Assembly: GCF_023973825.1 (NCBI RefSeq)
Contig: NC_090114.1
Coordinates: 1,504,501-1,568,500 of the forward strand
Length of the DNA stretch: 64,000 nucleotides
Origin: Plasmodium brasilianum
Taxonomy: Eukaryota > Apicomplexa > Aconoidasida > Haemosporida > Plasmodiidae
Reading direction: 5' to 3'
This document shows positions 40,081-52,096 of the stretch, piece by piece. Within the stretch, counting starts at the first letter, position 1. Every line of letters begins with the position of its first letter. The notes under the pieces are model-generated. The model did not search any database. It had not been told where the DNA came from and saw only the letters and a list, made by a program, of their open reading frames with translations. The translations under genes were made by a program, and so were the position numbers.

Positions 40081-43000
40081 AATAAATAATAAAATATGTA
40101 TATATATCTGTAAAGTTCTTTTTTATATGAAGTAATAAATGTAATATCCTTAGAGATATATTTAATAAGAAAATATATAATTTCTAAAGCAATGGAACTG
40201 CACGTGTGTATAAGTATTCTCTTTTATAAAAAGCAATAAAAAAAGATATTTTTTATTTTCTTGTGAGTTTAAATGTTTTAATGTTTTAGAATTTTCGTTT
40301 TAAACTATTATTTAAGCTTAATTTTTTTTGGAATAATATATATATTTGTATATTTAAATGTTTTTGTGAATATATGTGTTTTTGCTTTAAAGTAAATATA
40401 TAATAGAAAAATTCCATTAATATAAAACTGTGATAATTTAAATTACTGCTAATATTTTTTTTTTATATATTCAATTTTGTTTCATTCTTAAATTACTATT
40501 TTTGATTTAACCTTAAGGATGTCTTTTTTTGTATTTATTGAAAAGAAGTAAAAGTATTTCGATATATTAATATGCATATATTTATTCTTTTTAGTTAGGA
40601 AAAAATTTAATATTTATTGTATAAGATATACTTTATAAGAAGCATGTTATAAAGTATATTAATTATAAATATTTTTTTATCAGAATTTTAGTCAATTTTT
40701 TATGGAGTAAATGCAAAACTATAACATTATAATGTAACAATATCTTTTTAAAATGTTAATTATATATAATTGATTAATTAGGAATTATAAATCATTACAA
40801 CTACATGAAATTTTAAAACTATCTCTTATACTATTGTTGTTGCTAATGCGTTAATTCTATTCTGTATAAAATATTTATATATAAATTACAAAGGTAATTT
40901 ATAAATAAATATAATTTATGGGCTTTTGTTTTATTATTTCTTTCTCTTACTAAATTAATGAATTAATTTTAATTAGATATTAATAAGTCATCTTTTGTAA
41001 TTTTTATTTAATTTATTTTTAAATATTATTTATTTAATATATAAAATCACTTCGTTTTAATTTAAGTTATTATTTCAATATGTGGTACGAATTTTGAATT
41101 ACCCTTGGTTTGGAATAATTGTTACTCTGAAAAAATTATATAACATGAGATAAAATATTGTATATAAATAGAATAATTATGGTTATTTGTTTTAACATGA
41201 GAAACATTTTATTTTTAACGAAAACTGTTTTGTTGAAAACTTAACGTCCTTTATTATCATATTTAAATAATTATAATGATAAAAAATATTTCCCTTTTAA
41301 TTATGAAAACATATTAGTAATTATTTTCATTCAGTATTAAATTAACATTTTTATCTTATAAAAGTGAATTTCTTTTTTTTCTATTTTATATTAGCATAGT
41401 GAGTACTTTTTTAATTACGTAGTTTTTGTAGCTCTTTGTATAAGTTAATTAATGTTATCTTTGTACGATATAAATTAGAATGATTGCTACTATTTAATTT
41501 AATAATAATATTAGTGTTATTAAGAACACATATCTTTAATATTATGAATAGGCACATTACATATTTTTGAAATTTTGCATTTTTTTTTTTTTTGTAAGTT
41601 CTCTAATTAATTACCAAGCTTTATATTTTTATTTTTGTTGCTACCTCAGAATATAATAGTCCAAGGAACATCATTTAATAGGTAATTTCTATAACATTGC
41701 GTATTAATATAAACCTATTATTTATAAATTCCTCATGATATTTTATTTAGTAATTAGTTTTATTTTTTGTTTATATAGTAAAAAATTATACTTTTATGTA
41801 TCATGGATTATGCAAAATATATAAATTAAAAAATGAGTTCATTCTTCTGAATGTAGCAAATTTAAGCAAAAATAATATTAATAATTCTTTGCTTTATGTA
41901 ATGGTACATCTTATGAAAATGAAGTATTTCAAATTTTTTGAGAATACATAATTATATTATTTTTAGTGTTTGTATAAGATGAAAAGTTTTTATTGTTTTT
42001 TCTAGTTTACTGTAAAACCTTTGGAATATGCAGTAAAACATATAAATTTTTACAATATATTAACGACAAAATAGGAGTATCCCATGATGATAATATGAAG
42101 TTCTAACTTTTACATAATATTGTTAATCAATAAATATTTTATATTGAATACTCACCTAAATGTGCATACAATTATAATAATTTGCTCCTATTATATATTA
42201 ATATAATTAATCAAGTATTAAAAGTACTTACTTTGAGTTTGTCATAATGGTAGTATTTTTATGAGAAAATGTTATAGTACAATACGTGAAGAAAAAATTA
42301 TATACATGAAATACATACCAGTAAGCATTAAAAAGTTTAAAAAAATTATATATCTTTGTTGTTTACGTATAATATTTCATAAAGGTTTGTAACGTTTCCT
42401 AATTTTTTATTTTTGATGCGTAAAAAAAAAAAACATGCTATAAGATTTTCTTGACTAAAATTTTTAAAGTAAATTGAGGATACTTATAAATGTATTAATT
42501 TCATTGCATCCGTGAGTTTTGGAATTGTTATGTATACTTTCTTTTTTTTTTTGTGTAGAATAATTTTTATATAATTAAATTTCTAAGAAATAGAAAAAAA
42601 ATGAGATATATAAATAAAAAAATAATTAATTCATTAGATCATAATATTACACGTTTATACATATAAGAAAACTAAAATAAGTGAATATTTAGTTAATATT
42701 CGACTCATATTGAGAGATATTTCAGATCATTTCATTTATATTAATTGTTATGTATTAATTGTCGCTTTATTCAAAATGTAATCATATTTTAATAAATTTT
42801 TTTTTTTTAGAATTTGTAGATAATTAATTATTTCTTGTATCTGTAAAAAAATTTCACTAAAATTACGTCGTCCTAATTTTTTTTTATTTGTATGGAAATA
42901 TTTAAATCAATTAATAATAAAAATGCATATATTATATTGATTTATAAAATACAACATAATTGAAGAACATTCTTACAGATTAACATAATGAAAAATATTA

Positions 43001-44386
43001 CAGAAATATTCTTTTGTATAAGGAATAAAAATTATTTATATAAAAAATGCATAAACGAAATAATAAATATGATAATAAAATTTTTGTACAACTGAAAATC
43101 TTATTTTTAAGTATTTATTCTTATTCCATGGTGCTATTAGTTCGTCGTTTATTTGTATATTTATAAAATACATAAAGTTAATTACATGACAACAAATTTC
43201 TTTTTTACTAGAAGCCACCAAAGGAAAAGATAATTATATATTTTTGACAGGTATAACTTTAATACCTTAAAAAAGTTAAATTATTCATCCAAAAAATTAA
43301 AGAAAATGCTTTTTTTTGAATCTTCGCTTATTATGTTTTTAATTTTTATATGTTATTATTGTTCTTTAAAATATATTTTTTTTCTTCACCTCACTTTTTA
43401 ATGTATTTTAAGTATTTACATGTGTGCACATATTCCTTAAAAGTTCTTTCGTACATTTATTCTTATCTACCTCTTATTTCACATTTTTATTTTTCCCTTT
43501 TACATCGTTTTATTCTGCTTTTCTTTTGTTTTTAATTAATTTCTGAAAAATCAAAATCAAAAAATAAGAAATTATTAAACGTTAATGGAATTCACGCACG
43601 AGTTTTTAAAAATACTGTAGAGCTAAATTTGAATTTTACAGTTGTGGAAATGTCACCGAAATGTGTGCATAATGTTGAACTTATATAATAATTGTTATTA
43701 TACGCGGAATTAAAAATGGAAATTTTTTTTTATTTTGTGTACTTAGGGTATCAATTTTAATTATATCTATAAGAATTAACGTAGTGCACGAACTAGTACC
43801 TTAATAAATATAAAATAAGAGAACTACGTGAATGAATATTAAGTACATGAAAAATTAACAATATTATATTAATGAGATGTAAGCTTTCTTTTTTTAAGTT
43901 TTTTTCACTACTATCAAGATGTCTTATTTATCCTGAAAGCAGGTTATGTTGAAAAAGGAGAGAATGTAGAAGAAGAAAATCATTTTCTGACAAGATCGTG
44001 CAAAACTCTAAGAATATAAAAAAAAGGTAAATAACATAAAACGTGATTGATATTGATATAAAAACATATGTATATCTGGTTATTTTAAGAAAACTTTTTC
44101 TGTCCCTATTTTTTTCATTGTTCAAATAGATATTACGAAGTTTTTTGCAAAAGAAGTTGGATATACATATAAATGTTTTATTCAAAAGAGACAAACAAAA
44201 AATGTTAGTGTATCTTTCTACACCATTTTTCTAAATTATTTTTTTTTTCTATTCTATGTATGAAAGTGCAAAATTTCGAAAAACCAAACCTATAATTATG
44301 CAGTTTATTGGGAATCGGTGACATAGGAATTGAAAAAAATTATTTTCAAAGAATTTATATGTGTGAATCATGCTGCTATACTGTGT

Positions 44387-44410
44387 ACGTATGTATGTGC
44401 ATACATACGT
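44387..44410. repeat. 24-bp inverted repeat
   Basis: Perfect 11-bp arms (ACGTATGTATG and CATACATACGT) flank a 2-base centre. The centre creates a GTGCA word, a core recognised by some Plasmodium ApiAP2 factors. Confidence 0.7.
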
Positions 44411-45011
44411 GTATATTTACATGTGCATAAGAACATGTATGTATGTAAATTAATATAGTAGTGTGTGTACATGTACATACGTATACTTACATAATGTAAA
44501 GTACGAATTTATATATTTAAAGACATATACATTCTTATATTTTAAAAAAAGCACCTTTATTTTTAAACATCAAAAATTACATTGAATTATTTTCTATGTT
44601 ATTAACATGATTTATGGAAGCATGTTTTCCTACATAAAAGGAATAATATCTAATAAAACAAATAAGATGCATTTTTTACAGCTTGATTTATCTATTTCAT
44701 TTTATGCAATCATTATAGAAATTCGTTATTATTTCTGAGCTTCGTACATATATGTATACATTTTTTTTTATGTTGTTGTACCATGCATGTGTAACTTGAA
44801 TAAAGGAATCCATAGGAATAATACTTTCATAAAGTTACTAATGCTCATTTAATTTATTAAAATAAAGATAAATAAAATAAGGAATTCATTATGGGAGTAC
44901 AATTTTATGTCTTTAGCTGAATCAATTTGAGGTCACAATTCAGTTCATATCTATACACGTTAGTAGAATATCATTATTCATTATTAGATGCATATCTGTG
45001 CACATGACAAG

Positions 45012-45031
45012 TAAGCATATATATATGCTTA
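45012..45031. repeat. 20-bp perfect palindrome
   Basis: TAAGCATATATATATGCTTA reads the same on both strands. It lies about 600 bp from the inverted repeat at 44387. Confidence 0.8.
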
Positions 45032-45199
45032 TTTATACTGTTTCCCATTGTATGTTTTAAATTATTTATAATGAAAAGTTATAAAAGGGAAAACATGCGT
45101 ATACATGTATATGTATACAGGCTTTTGCATATTGGAAATTAATTTACATTACTTTACAGACATTACCAACTTATGTTCATTCTTTATATATCTGAAAAA

Positions 45200-46600
45200 T
45201 TTGGAATAAGTAAATGTAATTAAAAGAGAGTGGAACGAATGATAAAATAAAGATAAATAACAAGAAAACATAAGGACAATGAATGAATTCGCTAAAACAG
45301 TTACTTCCCTTAAGGACGTTAATAAAGAAAAGGTATAAGAAAACATATATATTATAACTCACTTGAACTGTGAGTTGGCTAAATTAATTATTTGAAAAGG
45401 AAATTCGTTTAACTGTATCCCATTTTATATTACATCAGAAATGTTATCGTACGTCTGATTACCTCTATTAAATATCTTTATATGGAAATCAATTAATGCA
45501 TTCATCGTAAACATGGAGAATGCAAAAAAAAACGATATAAAAAATACAAATGTATAAGGAGCAAAAGTATAACCAAAAGACCAAAATCTATTAATTCATC
45601 GTAATATGATAGTAAACATTTCATATATGTAACTAAGTGTACATATACACAAAATGTACTTATATTTTGATGGATATGTTCGTTATTTTCACAATAGTAA
45701 AACAAGTATCTAAGATAAGATACATGTGTAGTAATAAAAAATATGCATAAGGAAATTATGTATGCAAGTTTGAATGTAATGCATAAATTTATTTGTAACA
45801 AATAAAAAGGAAAAATTATACTTTAATTTTTTTTTTTTTTTTTTTTTATAAGAATTACATTATATATATATATATGTTATCTTATTTATAATGAGAATGT
45901 ATTAGATCAGTTTTTAACAAAAACTTTATTAGAAAAAATAAATATCTGTATATATCTAGCGTAAAATGAAACATACATGCATAGAACTCATAATGGTCCT
46001 AATGTTATTGAAAATTTTAATATATAAACGTCTATGTGAACATACTTCAATAGAGGTCATAGTAATATTAGAATTGTAGATAAGATTTAATAGTTGTATA
46101 ATATGTATTATTTTAAAAATATTACGTAATGAAATAATTAGAAAAAAATAATTTCCCTAAAAATATGTATATCACATATTATTTTTTGAACGAAATATTA
46201 AAATAAAAAAAGTCATATGCTTTATTATGACATTAAGTACATGCTAAATTAAAAGAAACTTAATATAATATAACAAAAGTTATATTTATGAGAAATTATA
46301 TTTAAAATTGACATTATATATACAATAATTTAAAAAGTATTCATAGATTAATTTAAGTATATGTGAATTAATAAATATGCATATATGAAACATATATATA
46401 TATTTAATACTTCTACTCTCTCATATAGTATTTTTTCACTCAGGAACTAAAGTATTTCAAAAAAAATGAAAATTATTTATTGAATGTTCTTTCATTTTTC
46501 TGAATATGTGAATTATTTAGTTTAAATTAATCTGGAAATTTTTAATAGTTTCAACATGTATAAAATAATTTAGGCAAAAATTATATTTTTAAATATTATT
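45200..46600. repeat. Duplicated non-coding block, copy B
   Basis: Diverged copy of 1200-2470 in the same orientation. Shared landmarks include the CTTCCCTTAAGGACG / CTCCCTTAAGAGGGA region near 45305 and 1310. Another is the AATATGCATAAGGAAAT / AATATGCAAAAACATAT region near 45738 and 1680. The AATAAAAAAAGTCATAT word near 46203 and 2140 is a third. The distance to the following broken gene and fam-l is about the same as in copy A. Confidence 0.65.
45827..45847. repeat. T21 run
   Basis: Uninterrupted run of 21 T, longer than most homopolymers in this window. Confidence 0.9.
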
Positions 46601-48346
46601 AACTGTATTAGTTACACAAATATCTAGAAAGGAATTATAAAAATGGAGCTTATAAATTCATGTAATTTGTATCATAATATATTATTATTATTAGATGGTT
46701 TTAATTATTAAGATAATTTTTTCTATATATTTATATAAACACAAATTTGTAAATTTTGACAAGAGGACATCTAAATGAAAGAATCATTTAAAGGTCTTGA
46801 ACAATTAATCTTTTTATATATATAAACATCTATATATATACTGCATATATATAAAAAACTGAAATAAAGAAGATTATTTTTTTATCTGTACGCAATATTA
46901 TAGTGTAATATGTGTTATATAGCCTATTATAAATTTACAGCATTTTTAAATTTGACTTTAATTATGTATTTTTTGTAGAGATATAATTTCCTTACGAATA
47001 TTCTGATCAATATATAATTATACTATCAAAATAATAAGTTGTGTTTTATAATTATCCACATTTACTCTATTAAACAAAAACTATTGAATATAACTATTCC
47101 TTTTTTTATAGATACTTTTCATGAAAATTTATTTTATTTTAAGTTAATATATGTAATTTAAAATATGGTTCTCATTGATGTTTATATGTAAATCAATGAA
47201 AAATATATAAGTTTTTATCTGATCCATAAAAATGTTAAAATATAATGTAGGCATTAAATATTCTCCAAAATTTTATTATTTGTTTTTTTATATATTATAT
47301 TTTTTCATTTCTCAACAAAGTTATTTTTTGTTGTAAATTATTTTATTTGCAGTAATTTTTTATTAGAATTTTTTTTTTAAGTAACATGTTTACTAAAATA
47401 TTATTTTATTAAATTCTTCTCCCTTTTTAATATTATTATTTCTATAGAACATATAAATTTATAATTTTTTTTTCTAAAAAATAAAATAATAAAAAAATAT
47501 AAATTGCTTTATTTTTAAATGTAATATATTTCACCTCAGTTATGGTAAAAAAAATATATTCTTTTAAATTATATAAAAATTATAGTATATCGTTTATAAC
47601 ACAATGGTAAAAATATATTAAAATGTTAAATTGGATAGTAGTTTGTAATTAAAGTTTGTACTCTATTTAAACCTTAGTATGTAATTTTTATATTATTACA
47701 GTATAAATGCTATACGTGTAGTAGGGTTATAGAATATATTATAGAGTAACATGTGTCATATAATAAATTTGTCTTTTTTTATTTTTTTTTCTCTTTAATT
47801 CCTATTAATACTATTGTATACTATAGAATAATTTGTGTTTTTCTATTATAATATAATGTTTTAAAAGCATAAACTATATAAAGAAGTAAGCTCATTCTTA
47901 AGTTGCTAAACAACAAATTAATGACTATATTACTAGTATAAGCTAATGTATCTATTCTCACCGCATATATTTTTTTTATTTTAGTTGTAAAATAAAATCC
48001 TTATGAATTAAAAAAAAACATTTTATTTTAATGTTATTATACAAATTACTGATAATAAACACTTATAATTGTTCTGTTAGAGTATTAATATATATATATA
48101 TTTTTTGAGAATTTATGAATAATATTACATTTACAGAAAGTTATTTATTTATGTTACCTTTTTCATAATAACTTTCTTGGAAATATTTACAAAAATATAT
48201 TTAAAATTTTATTTGCTTTAATATACTCTGTACATGTATTTTATTTATAAAGTGTTTTGCTCTTTTAAAAAATATAATAACAATGAAAATAAATATACCT
48301 TTTCATTACTATATAGTGGATAAACAGTTATAATATAAAAGAAAAA
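46601..48346. other. Intergenic, A+T-rich
   Basis: No gene is seen; equivalent in position to 2.47-4.31 kb. Confidence 0.5.
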
Positions 48347-49053
48347 AGGAATTTTTTTATTTTAGTAAAAACTCCTATAATTATATTTCTTATTTGGGGA
48401 TGTTCTAATTTATACCATACTGTATAACGATGACATCGCTGAAAACTTGCCTTATATTTTTTGTTAACTGATAATAAATGTACATATATGAAAATTTTCA
48501 TTATAGGTAGATTCATCATATAATAAATAATAAATATATTATTTTTTCATTATGATGTACTTTAGATAAATCCTTAGATAATTAAAACAGTAATATTACC
48601 TTATATGGAACAAATGGTTTTTCATTGTCAGAAAATAAGAAAGTAACGTGTAGTACACGATTAAGTATATATTATATGGAATTAGATAAGATGATTCCGA
48701 TAATGAAATCGATAATATTAAATCAGCATATGGTGGAAAAGATTAGTGTAAGGTTATAGATAATTCAATTGCTTCAGCAAGAAAATTAGTCAAGAAATGA
48801 GAATCTTCTATATATAATCCATTTGCAGTGATAAATATATTTTTTTTTTTTGGAAATCTATTATATAGATGATTTTATTATATATATTGTCGGAAATATA
48901 TAAATAATACACAAAATATGAAATATTCAGCGTGTATGAATATCTCTTTATTATATACTCTATATGAATACATTCATATATAAGGTTTTTGTTATTTTTT
49001 TTATATCTTATTCCATTAAAAAATTTATTGTCTATTAGAGAATGAATTACAAA
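48347..49053 (+). pseudogene. Broken exported-protein gene, copy B
   Basis: Relative of the pseudogenes at 4.3 and 32.2 kb. Exon 1 (48347-48421) encodes a 25-codon signal-like segment (core IIIFLIWGCSNLYHT). Its start codon is AGG where copy A has ATG, but the donor is intact (GTATAAC at 48422). Exon 2 retains GFSLSENKKVT near 48613-48650, a DDSDNEIDNI patch near 48690, and DNSIASARKLVKK with a stop directly after it (near 48760-48800). The remaining membrane region is heavily decayed. It lies about 2.0 kb before the fam-l at 51090. Confidence 0.6.
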
Positions 49054-50654
49054 TATGATTATTATACTCTAGTGAGAGAACCATAACAGTATTGTATTTC
49101 ATTTCTTTATTATGTATTTTTGTGTTTATTTAAGTATTTGTAGAATTTTTAAAATAAACAGTTGCAGTATGAAAAAATGAAATTATATCCTATATACATT
49201 TCATATATTGTTTTTAGAAATAATATTTTTTATGAATCCAATGAAATTTCGCTTTATGCTTAATGAAATTATAATCTCAGATAAAACAACTGTTGTATAA
49301 TTTAAACCTTTTTTTTATGCTCCCTAGATAATAAACAAATATATATTGTCGCACAAAAGTAAATAAAAATATATGAAATATTTTTAACAGTTCGCTTGTT
49401 TTCACCTTAGCTTTATTATAATAATTAATTATTTTGTTGTAATTTAATACGTTTGTGCAATTCATGTAAATATATATTTTTCTCAACATATAAATGTGAA
49501 ATTGATATTTCTCTATATTAACTATATAAATATGTGATTAATAAGCAAAAATTATATATACAATATGTATCATGTACATTTACATTATGATAAATATGTG
49601 ATCGTTTAATTTAATATGTAGGATTACAGATAATATAACTTCACTAATCTAATGAAGTAATTTATATTTTTAAAAATTATTTATTTTTAATTTTTATAGT
49701 TTCAAGTGATAATTTTTATGAACTTTTAAAATAATTCTTTATACATTAATTTTAATTTCCATATATTACGTTGTTTTCATATAGATAAAACAAAACCATA
49801 TTATTTTTTGTGTTTATATATATTTTTTATTTAGAAATAAATATAACACGTCATATTTATATAAAAATATCATGTGAAATAAAGATTTCATCACTTATTT
49901 GATGTAATGTTTGTTTCAGTAGATTTTTTATATTTTTCGAGTATGAAATTATTAATAAATAAAGATATAATTCTACATTGATGTATCAATTATTAACGGA
50001 ACATTATCTATTTAAAAATTCTTAAATCATTATTTATAAATGAGGGGGTTGAACCTTTCTCAGATTAGTTTTTATCTTATGTAATTTTTGGAGATTAAAA
50101 CTTTTTAAAAAAATTATTTAAATATATATGATATATATATTGACAAAAAAAAATATTCATTTTATTATCGAATTAAATAACTAAAATATATTTTCTATAA
50201 CATTATTATGTTATATACTTTGTACAAAATGACTCTATAAATATTTATTTATTTTTTTCTGTATTTTTTATAAATATATATATAACATTACAAAAATAAA
50301 AAGTAATATAAAAAAGTAGATAAACTTATAGACTATTCTTTTATATAAAATAGTATAAATTATATTTTATTAGATAAAATAACCTTCAACAATTATTTTT
50401 AAGAAGTAAATGATAAGCTTTTATATACCTTTTAAATATATACTTATTAAGTCATACGCTAAAAATTTGATGTTATAAATATATTATAAATCATATAATA
50501 AAGAATATATTTATGGGGTAACTAGTTACATGAGGACAAAGAAAATAAAATAAAAAGTTGTATAACTTATTCTTTTTTTTCTTTATTATTATACTGTTAT
50601 AATAATTAATAAGGAAAAATCAATTAAATGAGTAATACTTCACTTAATGTAAAG
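49054..50654. other. Intergenic, upstream of third doublet
   Basis: No gene is seen; A/T-rich flank. Confidence 0.5.
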
Positions 50655-50740
50655 AATTATCTATTTTCTATATTCTCTACATTCTATATTCTATGTATAT
50701 ACCCTACTTGGAAATATTATGAAATCATATATATATATCA
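50655..50740 (+). promoter_or_regulatory. Shared upstream element of fam gene at 51090
   Basis: Begins 435 bp before the ATG. Core TATTCTCTACATTCTATATT, which equals the consensus I derive from the eight copies, then GAAATCATATATATAT. Confidence 0.55.
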
Positions 50741-51089
50741 TTTTATTTAGAAAATTAAAAATATGGTAATTTAATTAATTCACTATTTTGAAAAAATAAT
50801 TTTCATATTTTGAATATTTATTACCGAATTCATTTTATATTATAATATGTAATGTTACACTTTTATAAATAATATTAATATAATAATTTTTGTATATATT
50901 TTTAAGGTTACTTTTCTTTATTTCTGTCGTAAAAGAATTTATAGGTGCATACATTTAATTTTGTTTTATTAAAATATAATAAAAAAAGAAGTTAAATAAA
51001 TAATAATAGTGCCCCTTATTAAAAGTGTATTATATTATTATTAATTACATACTTTTTCAGTATATTGTACAATATAAAAGATCTATATC

Positions 51090-52096
51090 ATGGAACAACA
51101 AATTAAGTCACTGTTATTTATTAAAATTTTTACTTTTAGCCTTTTATTTTGGATATGCCATTTTTACATATATATGGTATATTAATATTACTTCAGGAAA
51201 TTTGTATTATTTATACGTTTTTTGTTGTGTTTTTTTTAATGCTGTTTTTTAGAATGATAATATTTAATCGTATATATAATAATTATTGATATTATTTTTT
51301 TTAGATGGAATTTAACAAACTTTTTGATATTAACTACAATCATCATAGAGAATTCTATACAAGAAATTATCGTTCAATGGCAAATTATAAACAGTATAAT
51401 CATTCAAGTATTACATGTATTAATGAACAGTTACCGAACGCAGTGAACAATAAAATTGATATAATTAGTAAAGAAAAATATGCTGAAGGAAAAAAAAAAC
51501 ATTCAAATAGAACTTTACCAACTAATGAAAAAAGTAATAGAAAAGATACAAAAAGTAAATCTTGTATATTTGAAACAAAAAAATATTCCCATTTAGAAAA
51601 AAAAATATTCAAAGAACTTGATTATTCAGATTTTCTTAAAAACAACAGAACAATTAGTGATAAGATTTATAAAAAAATAATATTTAAAAAATGCGGATTA
51701 CGAGTAGCCTTACCAATATTACTGTTTTTTGTATTAGCAATATCATTTATATTAGATAAATTTTGTGGATATGGGCTTACATATGTTTTGTATAAAGTGA
51801 TAGTTCATTTTTCACCCGTTTCAAATACAGCAATTCTGCAAGGTGTACAAATGTCACCAGCAATAAAATCATTATATGAGTTTTTGAATAAATCGTCTTT
51901 AAAATGGTTCACAAAAATTTTGGTAAAAAAGACAGAAAAACCACTAAAGATTGAAAACCACTGTGTGACAGGTTTTTTGGGATTTCTAATATATTTTGTG
52001 CCTTTATTCATATTAGGTATCATACTTATAACAGCGGTTTTTTATTATCATAAAAAAGTTAAAAAATATGAAAAAATTAAGTTCAGAAAAAAGTAA
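51090..52096 (+). CDS. fam-l type exported membrane protein
   Basis: Predicted 292 residues from exons 51090-51176 and 51305-52096 (phase-0 intron of 128 bp). Exon 1 is a 29-residue signal/anchor (core FIKIFTFSLLFWICHF). Exon 2 starts with its own ATG, but homology places it as a continuation. The export motif position reads R52-S-M-A-N, which has lost the Leu and the acidic residue of PEXEL, so processing is doubtful. The fam-l block FETKKYSHLEKKIFKELDY spans about 118-136. Membrane segments lie near 161-181 and 250-275, and the tail is YYHKKVKKYEKIKFRKK. First member of the third doublet. No frame break seen. Confidence 0.85.

Larger units (their letters stand above)
40081..45880. other. 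Long non-coding interval
   Basis: Nearly 6 kb without a supported gene. The left part is typical A/T-rich flank. From about 43 to 46 kb the base composition is visibly less A+T-rich, with repeated TACATAC/TGTGCAT words, two perfect palindromes and a 21-base T run, and it leads into duplicated block copy B. It may hold regulatory or structural DNA, or an unrecognised non-coding RNA. Confidence 0.4.

Noticed and set aside
43350..43535. 61-codon hydrophobic frame
   Set aside because: Low-complexity Phe/Leu/Tyr content as expected from T-rich DNA; no splice partner or motif.
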